DNA from: Eonycteris spelaea
Lineage: Eukaryota > Chordata > Mammalia > Chiroptera > Pteropodidae
Length of the DNA: 64,000 bases
Assembly (NCBI GenBank): GCA_003508835.1
Contig: PUFA01000286.1
Coordinates: forward strand, 1,609,212 to 1,673,211
Direction of reading: 5' to 3'
Positions 24,261 through 37,435 of the stretch are shown here, piece after piece; the first letter of the stretch is position 1, and every line of letters starts with the position of its first letter. The notes under the pieces were generated by a model. The model had not been told where the DNA came from, did no database searches, and saw only the letters and a list, made by a program, of their open reading frames with translations. The position numbers and the translations under genes were made by a program.

Positions 24261-25764
24261 ACATGTATTAAAATGTTCCTGTATCAAAAACACTTAATGT
24301 TTCTGTTCTAATTGACAGGAGTGCTAGAATTTGTCAAAAGTGCTTAAAATCTTAGTTTGTAAAAATAACATTAAGTAAAGGGTAAAAAAAAAATTAGAGT
24401 TGAAAAGGCAATTAAATTGTTAAATAATGATCTACTTAGGAAATTAGTATCTCTCAACTAGTAGAAGGTTCCAGAGATATATGAAAATCTACAAACCATT
24501 TCTTAATCCCCAAATTATAGACTATATTTTTTTATGTCACAAATATTGAGGATCCATTTTATTTCTCCCAAATATAATTTATTGGCTGTGTAATCTTATA
24601 CCAGGTATACTATAGCAGAGCCATGCAATATGTTCACCAAAATATTATTTTGCCTCTATACCTATATTTAAATCACCTATCAAGGGCTTCTTTTAGTCAG
24701 GGAAGATAATTTGACTAGTTCTAGCAAGTAGGATGTGTGCATAATTATTGTATGTTAAATTTACTCTTAGTCTCTAAAGACTCCTAAGTAATTTTCCACA
24801 CATTTTATCTCTCTTAATAATGCAGCTAGATGTAAAATTTCAGTATTTTAGAAACACATGGTAGTAGTATCCAAGATTCCTGAGTAATTAGTTGGAGGTG
24901 ACCTGTACTACTGACCTGTTCAAATTGCTTCAACCTATGTATGAGACAGATAAAAACCTTTATTAAGATAAATCACTGATACTTCAACATGGATTGTTAC
25001 TACAACATAAGTGTGTGCTATAATTACCTATACAGTAATTGCTACTTGAATTGGACATTATTATTGAGAAAAAGTAAAATACATAGCATTTGTTAGAGCC
25101 AACATATATGGTATTAGTAACTTAGAGATGACGAATAAAATATGTACCAGAACAGATGGCTGAATATTCTTGTTATGTTGTAAAAAAATTTAATTAAACT
25201 CTCACCTGCTGTAACTTAAAATGAAAAATGTACCTGCTGTACAGCTCTAGGGGAGAAATTTGGAAAATAGTACTATCATAGTGTGTATTGCTTATTGTTA
25301 TCTGTATTTTGAAAGGTATTGAAAAAAAGGAAATGAGCTTGGTAAAGAATTATTTGGTTTAAAATAAATAATGAAAGGCAATATAAAAGGTCTAGAAATT
25401 CAGGGTGTTGAATATTTTTAAAGACATTAATTTTATTCCCCAAAAGTTAAAACAGACCTTAAAACCTGAAAGTCCAGGCTAAATAAAATTTCTCAGTTGA
25501 AAGTTACTTAGAGCAAATAGCAATTAAGGTGGTGCCTCCTCAGCTGCTGCTCCATCAACCTAAAAGTAGTCACCCATAAGTGTAGAGAGTGATACATCTA
25601 ACGAGAAAGCTTAGAAATAAGCCAGACAAACTATACTAATTATTTAATTGATAAATAATCATCCTGCCTAGTCAGCAGTAAATTCCTATCTATTAGCAAC
25701 AGATCTTGCTTTCATTTTCTGGTTCTGATTCTATTGATACTACTCCATTCCTTCAGCTGACACT
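24261..25764. other. AT-rich DNA, no feature recognised
   Basis: No gene or confident repeat. A segment near 24680-24740 (CAGGGAAGATAATTTGACTAG) faintly recalls an old DNA transposon or LTR, but not enough to call. Confidence 0.45.
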
Positions 25765-26190
25765 TTTTTTTTTTCAGTTAGAGTTGACAATCAACATTAT
25801 TTTATATTAGTTTTAGGTGTACAGAATAGTGGTTAGACATTTATATAATTTACAAAATAATCCTCCTGATTAATCTAGTACCCACCTAGCACTATAATAT
25901 TTTTATAATATATCAACTATACCCCTATGTTACTTCACATCTCCATGATTGTTTTGTAACTACCAATTTGTACTTCTTAATCCCTTCACCTTTTTCAACT
26001 AGACCCCAAATCCTCCTCCCATCTGGCAATCACCAGTTTGTTCTCTATATCTGTGGATCTGTTTTATTTTTTTGTTTTTTTATTCCTCAGATTCTATATA
26101 TAAGTGAAATCATATGGTATTTATCTTTCTCTGTCTCATATTCAGCTGACAATTTATTAATTACAGAATTATCTCATGACAGATTATGAT
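25765..26190 (-). mobile_element. L1 3' UTR and ORF2 end, antisense
   Basis: After a T-rich start the plus strand reads TTAGTTTTAGGTGTACAGAA, GTGGTTAGACATTTATATAA, TACCAATTTGTACTTCTTAA, and AAGTGAAATCATATGGTATT. These are antisense L1 3' UTR landmarks of the laurasiatherian type. Strongly 5'-truncated. Confidence 0.85.
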
Positions 26191-27734
26191 ATCTCTCAGG
26201 ACCTCATGTGGGCAGTAACTGAGGCAATAAAACCTTAAAAACCACATAATGTAGGAGGGATTAGATTTAACATTGATTCATGCTCCAACACTTTCTATTG
26301 CCATCTGAAACAAATGTAGTAAACGGAGGAGTCTCCATTGACCAATTCAGGTGATGCATCATTATTTCCTGGCAGAGTCAAACTTTCCTTATGTCTCCAG
26401 GTTGGACTTTTGCTCATGGACTAGAGTCCTCAGTGTTCCATCAAATCTGTGACCCTGTTTTAGCCTTTGCGTTCCTGTATAAGTTTTGTTTTGTTTTGTT
26501 TTTGTATAATCCATCTCCATGATTCTAAATCAACTGTCTATATTCTCATCCTGACACTAGCTTATTATCCCTCATTATCATATATGCCACTATATTTTCT
26601 GAGAACTTACTCTATAGCAGGCAGCTCAGAAAAAGACAGTACATTCATTTTCTGTAGAGTTTGAAACAGGGCAACTCCTTCCTCTGGAGCACACAGTAAA
26701 AATGGAAGGTGACAGTGAGCTATCAAACTTAATGCTGAAGAAATATCTGAGAGCGTTCAGGATAAATGGTGAGATAAACCTCGTCAACACCACAGTCTCT
26801 TTCCCAAGTCACCTCTTAGAAATGTGGCAGATTCCCTCAGGCTTATTAGAACATTCTTCTAATTTAAGTGATAATATTATGCTTCCAGAAAGCAGATTCA
26901 ATTGACTATAAGATGGAAAATAAGATAAAACATATGCAAAAATCAGAAATACAATCTAAGATGACCAACATCAGAAAAACAGCAGTTCTAGGAAGATAGT
27001 ATCACAATGGTAAAGAATATTGAAAGAGGAAGGAAGGGATTGTGTGGAGGGAGTTAGGTAGTGTAAAAGTGCTAAATCTTTATCTCTAATGAAATTAACT
27101 GTATAATATTTAATATAGATTATGAAATAAAAGTATAAGAACATTTTTAGAATTATAAATGTAAATTCAGTAAATAAATGGAAATATAGAAAAACATTTT
27201 TGGGGAGAATAAGGAGTGAAGTTTAGAGCAGCTGATATTATTATAATGTGTACAATTTGATCTTGAAACTATGTACTTTATTATTTTAAAACAATAAATA
27301 AATAATTCAGTAAAATAAAAACAAAGTGGAAGTATTTTGCATGTTCACAGGATTTCAAGAAGTTTCATGTGAATGGAGTATGATGGATCCATTCACATAA
27401 AAAATGTGAATTTGGAATATATCTCAAAAATCTTGGTCTACTATGTGTTTTGTCCTGTCAAGGCAAATGGAAAATTAATGAAAATTTTTAATTTAAGCAT
27501 GATTAAATTTGTATTTTTAAAGAACATTGTGTCATCCCATAGAAGATATTTTGGCCACTTTCTCAATCTAACACTCTAATAATCTTGTTTTTATAGCTAT
27601 TTAGACCATGGCTCTTAGTCCAGCCCTACTTGTTCTTACCTCATTTTGATGTGCTGTCTCTTCATATGTTTCCTTAGTCACACTGTAGCTAAAGCCTTGC
27701 TAACTTACCATCGATACTGAAAAAACCTTGAGTC
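26191..27734. other. AT-rich DNA, no feature recognised
   Basis: No supportable feature. Open frames of 65-68 codons (for example 26467-26664) have no recognisable domain. Confidence 0.5.
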
Positions 27735-27948
27735 TGTCTAAACTCAGGGACTTGGCAAACTTATTCTGCAAAGGGCCAGACAGTAAATATTTAAGAATTT
27801 GTGAACCACATATGCTCTTTGTCACATACTCTCTTTTTTCCTCCCACAATCTTTTAAAACCATTCTTACTTAGCTCACCAGCCATGCAAAAACAAGCCAC
27901 ATGCAATATTTGGCCCCCAGTTGATAGTCTGTTAATCCCTCATAAATT
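27735..27948. mobile_element. hAT-Charlie nonautonomous element, MER3-like
   Basis: Landmarks GCAAACTTATTCTGCAAAGG, GCCAGACAGTAAATATTTAA, GCAAAAACAAGCCA and ATTTGGCCCCCAGTTG appear in the order of a well-known hAT-type miniature element. Terminal inverted repeats are decayed, so the edges and family name are approximate. Overlapping open frames on both strands are incidental. Confidence 0.6.
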
Positions 27949-28183
27949 CATAACTCGTCACAGATGTTAAACAAATTTAATAGTTTTGTTTGTGCTATTG
28001 ATAAATATATCTTGTCTTCTACTGTTTTTGTGTCTCATTGCCTTTTTGAGATTTACCAGTATCCTTGTCATTCATCTAGGTAAAACTTAAATTTCCTATT
28101 AGAGGCTTCAAAACAATTTATTAACCAGTTTTTTTTTTTTTAATTTTTTTACCTCACTATAAATTTCCTACAATGTCTTTTCT

Positions 28184-28363
28184 TAGTGGTTCCCAAAGCA
28201 GCTCAATATACCATAAACTACTTGCATGAAATCACCTTGAGTACTTAGCACCGTTTAGAGTCCTAAGCCCAACTAAATGTATGAAAAAATTTCAGGTCCA
28301 AGAATAATTATTTTTAAAAGCTCCCCAAGTGGTTCTAATATACTTCCTATTTCAAAAGCACTG
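28184..28363. mobile_element. MER5A-type hAT-Charlie miniature element
   Basis: The left end TAGTGGTTCCCAAAG and right end TTCAAAAGCACTG are imperfect inverted repeats of the MER5 type. Inside are GCATGAAATCACCTTGAG and GCTCCCCAAGTGGTTCTAAT, in the expected order. About 180 bp long, the usual size. The flanks share a TTTTCT core, not a clean 8-bp duplication. Confidence 0.75.
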
Positions 28364-30879
28364 TTTTCTATCAAGCACTCACTTCATACTAACTTCTGAT
28401 GTATAATACCCTTCCCTACAGGTGTCCTGAGAGTCCCAACTCAGGGACCAGTCCTCTCTAACACAATTATGTTCCCATTAGTATGGAGCAAGTTATAAAT
28501 AAGCTAAATAAGCCTCACTGAAACTTATTTGGATTCTTAGGGTTGATGGTGTCTACCCAAGTATTGAAGAAAAGCTGCTTTAAAATAACAATGTAAAAAT
28601 CTTAGTCTGGCAAAATCGTAGACCAGGCTGACCAGAATCCTTCTCCATATAAACAACAAAAGATTCTGGGAGAAAAAAATGTGATTTTCAATAACTTTTA
28701 AAGCTCTCAGTAAAGGAGGGAAAAACTATCAGGTCCAGAAATGAGAGAAAATCGATCCACACTGATAGGAACAGAAATGACAGCTGCAGCAGGCTTAGAG
28801 GACCATCAGGCCACCATAAGAAGATGGTAAACCTGGGCTATCATCACATAGCTCAAAATTAAAAGCTGCAATCCCATTGGGAGGAGACTAATATACTCCA
28901 CCCACTTGTTCAGGAATATAACAGTAAACATACTGGCCTTAGGTGAGAACTTTTTTTCCTATGAAAACATCTCTTAATCTACTTGAGGCCATAATTTATA
29001 CTGACTGCACAATATAGGAAACACCAAACTGCAAAATGAACATGGTCAAGTGCTGTAGTCTCTGACAAAACAAACAAACAAACAAACAAACAAACAACAA
29101 ACAATTTGGAAAGAAACTCCTACAACTCATGATTCAGATAAATCTTACAAGGGAAGAAAGGACATAAGCAGAGGTCATTTTAAAATATTACAAATAAGAG
29201 AGGAAACAATGCCTGTAATCAAAGGCAGTAGTTAAGAAAAGGTTTTGTATTCCTCAAAAGCTTGAGATTTGAAACTCAATCTCAAGATTATATATTTAAA
29301 ATGATTGGAGAAATATAAAGTTTAGATCCTCCAATAAATAATAAAGGAATATCAAAAAAAAAAAGTGAGACAGATAAGAAATACAAAAACTTATAGGAAT
29401 TAAAAAAATAACAACAATAATGAGAATAATAATTGCATAGCCATTGGAAAATTATCCAAAATTTGGCACAGAGAGTTGGGGATATGGGAAAGAAAACATA
29501 AAATCTATAAAGACACTGTACAAGTTAAATATACAAGGAGTATTAAAAAAAAAGAACAGCTAATGGAAAAAGCAGTATTTAAAAATTATATCAGAACAGG
29601 GAAAGGCATAGATCATAAAATTTAAATCACTCCAAGTTTTCAGCAGATTTTTTTAATGCCATAATTAATCATGTTATAATAAAACTAGAAAGCTAATGAC
29701 AAATTGGCCCTTGTGAGGCAGGACAGAGAGTGCAGGGACATCCCATTGCTCTTCAGGATATGGCTATCTCTTCAGACCTCACCCAGCACCCACTCCTACT
29801 CCCACCCTGTTTTAGCTCTAGCAAAGGGAGATTAGCCAAAATCAGCATTTTCCAGCTCAGATGCCATCTTGGGCTAAGGAATGACCTTTGGTTAATTATA
29901 ATATCATTATAATCTCATCTGCATTGCAATTACTGAGGCTCCGTCATGTACCTGATACCATGACCACTCCAGAAACACCGTATGAGAAGAAAAACAAGAA
30001 TTGTTTCAAAAATCAATAAGGCATATAATACTGTCTACTTTGAGGAGTATTTAAAATTGGTTAATACTAGAAAATAATAACAATATAGTGAGGTAATTTA
30101 TAGCCTTAAATGCTGATGTTATAATCAAACTATTTAATAACTATTTAATAATTATTTTGGAATTTTAAACTAATTTAAAACCAACATATAAATTAAATCT
30201 TAAAATATCTATTTCTTTTTATTCTCTTGAGTATATATTATTCAAATTTACTGACTAAATAATGTAATTTACAGTGCAATCATTCATTAATAATTCTAGC
30301 AATTTCAAAATAATTTGCTGAATTTTAGAAATTGTCGGTATGGTATTTTGTTTGAAGATTTTTTTTCTTGCTGCATGTTACTTCCATTTCTGCCATGATT
30401 TCTTTTAAAAAACAATACTGACCCCTCTTTAATGACCCCTTCACACAATTAAATTGATAGTTATTATGTGACACATAGTTTCAAGAAAAAAATTTGTATG
30501 AAAATCAGTGACATTATTGATGCTATTGTATCTTCTCTCTGCTTTGCTACACTATAAATATATTGAAGATAAATAAAGAACTAAAAGAACCCAGAAAGAA
30601 ACGAGATTGCCAATACAACAATTAGATTGATAAAAGATTTCATCAATTTTATAATACTGTCAAAGGTCTTTATATAATCAATATCTTTTTTTTTTTTAAC
30701 CAAGTTTAAAACTTGTGAATTAAATTCTTATTTAATTCTTCAGGCCAGATAACATCTTGGCAAAGGAGGATAATTGAGCACATATCTCTATTGCTCAGTT
30801 GCAAGTTCAGCCACTAATGTGTGAAATACCTATCAGAGTTTCAGCTTAAATAGAGATAACGATGAAAATTATAACATGT
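28364..30879. other. AT-rich DNA with an AAAC repeat; possible very old L1/HAL1-like sequence
   Basis: Only the AAAC repeat at 29066-29104 is certain. The A-rich block 28680-29640 has the base composition of an old L1 or HAL1 ORF1 region, but I could not align specific motifs. A GC-richer 200-bp island at 29700-29900 is unassigned. Confidence 0.35.
29066..29104. repeat. AAAC tetranucleotide repeat
   Basis: About nine copies of AAAC/CAAA in tandem, slightly imperfect at the right end. Confidence 0.9.
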
Positions 30880-31345
30880 TTTTTTTCTAATTTAACTATT
30901 TTTTTAAATTTTATTTTACTAGTTTCAGGTTTACAGTAATTGGTTAGACATTTATATAGTTTATAAAACAATCTCCCTAATTGTTCTTTTCTCCACTGGC
31001 TCTCCGCCTAGCCATTATATTAATGCTCACTGCATTCCCTATGTCATGCTCCCATCCCTGTGATCATCTATCACCTACTTGTTTGTACTTCTTTAACCCT
31101 TCGTCTCATTCCCTAGCCCCTCAACCCCACACCCCTCTGGCCTTCACCAGATTGTCCTCTGTGTTTGCGAATCTGTTTTTGATTAGTTTTGTTCTTTTTG
31201 TTCCTTAGATTCCACACATAAGTGAAATCACATGGTATTTATCTTTGTCTGATTTACTTCACCGCATAATGACCTCTAGGTCCATTCATGTTGTTGCAAA
31301 TGGTGGGATTTCATTTTTTAGTAGCTGAGTAATATTCTAACAAGT
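30880..31345 (-). mobile_element. L1 3' UTR and ORF2 end, antisense
   Basis: Plus-strand landmarks: TAGTTTCAGGTTTACAGTAA, GGTTAGACATTTATATAGTT, CTTGTTTGTACTTCTTTAAC, AGTGAAATCACATGGTATTT, and TCCATTCATGTTGTTGCAAA, ending at TAGCTGAGTAATATTC. Same family and orientation as the copy at 25765-26190 but a separate, slightly longer insertion. Confidence 0.9.
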
Positions 31346-32785
31346 TAGTATACATTTAGAATTAAGCCTAACGCAGGACAAATGCTGAATAGGTATCAGT
31401 TCTATTTGTATTTGTAGAAAGGGGTTAATATTCAGGATGAAATATTTAAGGGTTTTTCATTACCTGGTGCAATTAAATGCAGATGAAATTTAACACAAGC
31501 AATATCTTCATGTTTATGGCACCAAATCACACCAAAGTCTTTTCTGTACCTGTTTTTTTTTTTTTTTTCTTTCCTGTTTCTGGAGTGTTTAATATGCCAG
31601 TGGACATCACAGTGCCTGACAAATGCCAGCGGCAGCCCTTTAATACCAGCCATAGCCTTTCCTGGTTCCTAGAATTCTCAGAACTAAACTGAGAGGAAGC
31701 CAGACAAGCATTTGTCCCTCAGGGTTACAAACTGTTGCCAGGGATACGAGGCTCACTCAGATTATGCAGAGTTTTGGAGAATGTGGTTAGTGTTCAGGAC
31801 CACCAAGTGAGGTAACTGATGCCCTTGTGCTGCCCACCTGTGGCTTCTTGGAGCCATATGTATATAGTGCTTAGGGAATGCAAATGGCAATATCTGGAAA
31901 GTAAGAATTTGAGGATGCTGACTTCCAGGGCACTGGGCAATAAGAATGGATTGGCTAGATCTGAGGGTAGTGCTTTGTAGAGCCAAAAGAAAATTGTGGC
32001 TCATATATATGCCAATCAAAATATTCTACTATATTTCGAACCAAGTAGGAAAGAGCTAAGAAAAGTATTGACTGTATATAACGCCCTGTGTCGCTTGACA
32101 TTCACTTTCAGCTGGTGACCTGCAGACTGAGGCTGGGCCACTTGTAAAAGACCATTTTTATAGGAGGGTCTTAAACCTGTTTATTTCAATTTTATTATTT
32201 TTTTTAACTCATGGGACTTTTAGCATTAATTTTAATTTTTTAAATATTGCATAAATTATCTAAATTACTGAATTTTGGGTCCTTCTTAAATATAGGCAAG
32301 TATGTGACTGACTGGCTTCACTCTAATTCTAGTCATGTCTGTAAGCTTGAAAATGTGGCAGGACCAGAAAAGAATCTAGATGGCTACAGACTTGTAGGAG
32401 GACTGAAGGATAGTGGCTCAGGATAGTGGTTATCAATATATCTGAATATAAAAACAAATATTTTGACCGCTGCTGTGTATGTTCTTACAAAAATCAGTTT
32501 TACTTAAATACATCTATTAAAAAATATCCAACTCAAAAAATTAGAGAAAGCCTAGTGAATCAAGCCCAAAGTATATGAATGATAATTAATATACAAATTA
32601 AATAGGTAACCCAAAAAAGAAATAGGGTAACAAAATTCTATGTCAATTCTTTAAAAAGTTGTAAAACAAATTCAAGATTTAATAAATATAGCTTCAATTC
32701 TTTTTACACTAATACTAGTTGTTAAGAGAGTAGATCTTAAAAGTTCTCATCACAAGAAAAAAATGTATAACTTTGTGTGGTGATG
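31346..32785. other. Unassigned DNA including a moderately GC-rich block
   Basis: The block 31590-32160 is less AT-rich than its surroundings, with a T-run at 31554-31569 upstream. I recognised no repeat family and no coding domain, although opposing open frames of 71-85 codons exist. Confidence 0.4.
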
Positions 32786-32900
32786 CATATTAACTAGACT
32801 TATTGAGGTGATCATTTTACAATATATACAAATATCAAATTATATTATGTTGTACACCTAAAACTTATATGTCAATTATATCTCACTAAAAATATAGTAA
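32786..32900 (+). mobile_element. Short L1 3' end, sense
   Basis: The segment contains AGGTGATCATTTTACAATAT, ATGTTGTACACCTAAAACTT and ATGTCAATTATATCTCACTA, the terminal 3' UTR of the L1 type also present antisense elsewhere in this window. Roughly 110 bp, an extreme 5' truncation. Confidence 0.8.
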
Positions 32901-33001
32901 ATTGTCTTCAGTAAAGATGTTTCTTTGTGGTATACATTCTGATGACATATAGTTTTCCCCAGAAAAACAAAAAGATAAGATGACTTGACTTTAAATGATA
33001 A

Positions 33002-33006
<5 letters not shown>

Positions 33007-33053
<47 letters not shown>
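33007..33053. repeat. CA dinucleotide repeat
   Basis: About 23 uninterrupted CA units. A cysteine/valine-rich open frame on the minus strand is an artefact of the repeat. Confidence 0.97.
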
Positions 33054-33056
<3 letters not shown>

Positions 33057-35925
33057 TCTGTGTGTAGTTAGAAATAATTACTATTATAAACAACTTTTAT
33101 ATTTTTGTAAACAACAAATATGTATCCCAAATTGTGAAAATGATAAATATGTTGTAAATATTTAGATGTATTCATTTTAAAAGCCAAATATTTAAAGACA
33201 TTTTATACTTTTATAAAACCTTGGAATTACAAAGCTTTATCACATGTGACAATAAATATTGTGGGAAGTGGAAAAAATGATTAAACATTTTTATGTTAAA
33301 AACTGCACGTGCTCAAGATATTATGAGTTGAAAAGAGAAGAATAAAAAGCAGAAGCAGATTGCCAAATTTATGCCAAGTGAATCAGGAAGAAAAAAAGAA
33401 AAGGACTTTATAAGCATCTGGTATATTTTGTGCTAACCAGAGAAGAAAATATACTTTGAGATTAATTCATCTGGCTAAGTATACTTATTATTTTAAGAAT
33501 TGCACAATTCCAAAATGTAAAATATTCATCTCAGTTGTCTGTCTTGTTTGTTAATTGAATTTTAATGATTTAAATGATATATGGTAGATTCAGATTTTGT
33601 CATTTTGAAATTTCTTGCATTACAAGCCTATACAAAGAAATCTGGCCACTTAGATTGTTAAAACAAAGGATATTTTAAAACACCTATAAATTAAAAATCC
33701 GTAAGATAAAACAGTTCATAATGAAATAGAGAAAGTGCCTGATATTCAATATTCACAGTGTAATTATAGGAGAATGGATTTCAATCAGTGGTTCTATGAC
33801 ATTGAAAGGTGGGATAATTCATGGAGATAGTACCTGAGCTTTTCTTTCAACATTGATTTCCACAAAAAGTAAAAATGCACTGACACAATGACAATATTTT
33901 AAAGATTTTTACCTTTAAATTTAACACACAGTATCTCCTCTTTCTGATGAATGGTGCATTTTTTAATACAAAAATTTATTCACTATCTTTTTAACCAGAG
34001 ACTGATTCCAAATCCCTATGTACTCTGGGTAGGAGGAACCATGCTACTCTAACCAGTCTCCCTCTCATAGGTTTCATTTTTAGCTATGTGGACATATGAA
34101 AATTCTAATAGCAATTTTTTTTAAATTTATGTAATCATATTTGATCAAAATAGCAACACAATTATGGTTCCAATAACACTTGTTCATACTAATTTTTTTA
34201 CATGCATATGTGAAAATTATATCTTTTGTCAGGGATAACACTGTAGTGGTTGATTAGCTGGACACCTACATATGTGAATAATCTTTTGCTATCTCAGTAC
34301 TGACCTGTCAGAATTACTTAAGTACCAACAGTTCTCACTTATATGCATATAAGAATACTCAGATGATAAAAATTGAGGTCTTCATTTCTCTGCCTCCCCA
34401 TGATGTTTGCTTATGATTCTATTATTAATCTTATTATAATATAATTTATAAGTTTATAAATATTTCCTTCTGCAATATTGCATGCTCATTGAAGTCAGGA
34501 AATATGTAATCTTTGTGTCTCCTGAATTAGTTTTGTTCTCAATGTATTCTAAACGCTTGTTTGCTAAAGAAAAAAATAGAAAAAAAATTATACAAGAGTT
34601 ATAGAATGAATGTAATATCTTTATATAGGATTAATAAAATCTCATAATGGTTTGCCAACATAGCTTAAATATTAGCTATTTATGAAGCAGAATATCAGAG
34701 CAAGTGTACATAGGTAGTATATCTTGTTGGAAGAAAGGAGAAGGTAGAATAATGACATTGTTCTGTAGGCAATTAGAAAGGGCCATTCTCCTTTAGTTCT
34801 GAGGTCATAACAAAAAGAATACAGTAGAGGAATTGATAATTTTCGAGAAAATGTTATTTTAAATCACAATTTCAACTAGTTCAGCCTGTTGGCTTCTGGG
34901 GAAAAATATTTAAATTGTAACTACTCCTTTGCTTTTGACTTCATGGAGTTAATCTTAAGGGAAAAATACTAATTATATGTTCTGTTCTATAATATCAGTG
35001 ATTCATTCAGTATTAATCATATCTAGAGAAAAATATGTTGTGTCTGAGGAGACCATGACATTAGTTTGATAGCCAGCAATTGTTAGTCATACAAAAGTAG
35101 CTTTAAATATGAGAAATGACAAGTAATTGAAACTGAAAGGAAATGAAGCATTTTATGAACAAAAGACTTTGACTTACTAGTGAGCTAAAGACAATAAAAG
35201 AAAGTTCTGTTTTTTCGTATTCCAAAATATATCCGGTAAAATGATTCCACTGTATGTAAAGTTTTTCTATATTTTCCCAATTTTATAATGAGATTTAGCT
35301 TAGAAGTCATCAGGCCTTCTAAGCACCAAATGTTCTCTGACATTGGGTATTTTCTGCTCTGACTTTACCAAGCATCCTGACAAAGAGGGCTTCTAAATAA
35401 CTGTGTTACTATTCACCACACAAGAATGTCTTTTTCTTCCTATAAAATTTCTCTCAAAATTCTCTCTTTTATGAAGTCTTCCATAATTAATTTCATAATC
35501 TCTCTATTTTTCATTCATATAATCCTATTATCCCTTTAGCAGTAGATTACATAACTTTAAATATCTCAATTATTTTGTACTTGTGTATTGGTTTTCTTTT
35601 CTGATTTTATCATTGGATGATGGAGATTAAAATATATGTTTACTTCAAAGTCAAAATATTAAGAGGATAGTTAATATCTTAATACTCTAAACAAACTATC
35701 ATTATCATGCCCCATACTGTGCCCCGTCCATATCAATATTGGTTATCTTCTTTTTAACTTGAGCATAATGACCTGCTAATAAATAATTTTTGTTTTTACA
35801 GTGATGAATTTAACAGATGCATAAAAAACAGAAGCAATGAAAATAGGAGGTTTCTAGAATATTCAAGTCTATATATTATGAGGCTACACTGAGGAGAATC
35901 TGAGTTGAAAGAAGTTAAAGATGAA
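33054..35925. other. AT-rich DNA, no feature recognised
   Basis: Nearly 2.9 kb without a recognisable repeat, gene or RNA. No open frame of note. Confidence 0.5.
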
Positions 35926-36170
35926 AGGAACCAGCATTGACCGTGTATTTTATATGCCAGTTTCTAGTATAGGTGCTTTCCACATGGGATGTCACTAATC
36001 ATTGCAACAATCCTATTAGCAAGCATTATTATGTATATTTATGCATGAGGTATCTATGAATGCAAGTGGCCAAGTGCTTTGAATTGAGTCACTCAGTTAT
36101 ATCTGACCAGGATTTGTACCCACTTATTGTGTAGTGAGACTAAAAACTCATTTACTTTCAAAACACTATG
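35926..36170 (-). repeat. MIR SINE fragment, antisense
   Basis: Plus-strand order fits an antisense MIR: TATATGCCAGTTTCTAGTAT, ACATGGGATGTCACTAATCA, TTGCAACAATCCTATTAGC, GAGTCACTCAGTTATATCTG, CAGGATTTGTACCCAC. Confidence 0.7.
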
Positions 36171-37084
36171 TACCTCACAAAGATAAACATTTAAATTTGT
36201 ATTTCAATGAAGAGAATTGAATCGAGAACTTCAGAAGAGAAAATGTAAAAATTAAGCATGTTGTTTTTTGTTTTTAGCTATAAATATCACTTACATATTA
36301 TTTCACTATATATTTCTTAGCAAAAGTTTTAGAAATTGTAACATTGTTTGCTTTACCAATACCATACCAATTTTTTTTTAGATTTTCTCCTATATTTTAA
36401 TAGACTTTATTGATTCAAAACAGATACTGTTGGAAATTGGAATTACAATTATAAAACTAATTTTCTTTACAACCAGTAACAGTTTCAAGATTTGGCTTGC
36501 TTAGTTGTTTTTTCTTTTCAAACCACTGGGAAAATATAGAAAATGTAATTATTAACATGTCTTTTATATCTGCCACATAAACTACTCTACAACTCTTTGT
36601 AAAAAACTCAGCACCAGACTAACATAGGGGATAAACACCCCGGTAGTCCATATCAAAGACAGATCTTAGAACCAACACACAACATTTGTGCTTTCCTTAA
36701 ATACTTACATTTATCTAAACTTTAGAAAGAAAAATGCAAATGAATGAATTAACTCTTGTCTATTAGGCAGATTTTTCAGATGTGTTGTTATATTATCATT
36801 TATTCAGTGCCATAAAGTTCAGTATTAGCAAGTATAAATTAGACTAAGGTCTCTGATCCAAGATCTAGCTATCAAGTAAAAAAAAAACAAAAAAACAAAA
36901 AACATAAAATGTAATTGCATAAAACAATTGTTAGAAGCACTTCGTGTAGAGTTAAAGAAGAACAATGTGATTCATATTTTTATTAGATAGAACACTGGGG
37001 CAATTTGACATACTACTTTAGATAATTTTAAAAAATAATTGCTAAAATTTCACAATAAAACAAATTTGGAGATTCCTTTCATAT
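36171..37084. other. AT-rich DNA, no feature recognised
   Basis: No supportable feature; an A-rich AAAACAAAA run near 36881-36905 is the only simple sequence. Confidence 0.5.
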
Positions 37085-37245
37085 ACCTAATCCAACATAC
37101 TTGTTTATGTATCTAACCTAACATCCTTGTGTTATTGTGGCTGTTGTTTTTACAGATGAGGAAACTGATGGTTGGGAAGGTTTGTAATTTGTCTAAAGTT
37201 ACACAGACTTTTCCGACAGGGCTGGGACTATAACAGAAGTCAGAC
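37085..37245 (-). repeat. MIR SINE fragment, antisense
   Basis: The core ACAGATGAGGAAACTGATGG is close to the antisense MIR consensus, followed by GTCTAAAGTTACACAGAC and a GGGCTGGGACT segment. This is the clearest MIR core in the window. Confidence 0.85.
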
Positions 37246-37435
37246 TTCTTTCCTTTTTATATATATTTATTAAACATATTACAGATAATAAAGGTATTTT
37301 TGTAGTTTTTAGTTAAATATTTTATATCTCTTTTTTAGTTTCATAGCTTTTAAATAGTGAAATAAAATTAAGATAGACTTAAAGTCACAATGATTTTGAA
37401 CTTTGATGCTGAGCTATTCTTTGGTAGGGGTATAA

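Noticed and set aside
27700..27970. Opposing 68- and 80-codon frames
   Set aside because: Both lie across a hAT miniature element and are incidental.
31762..32019. 85-codon minus-strand open frame
   Set aside because: No recognisable domain or homology by eye; kept only as part of an unassigned block.
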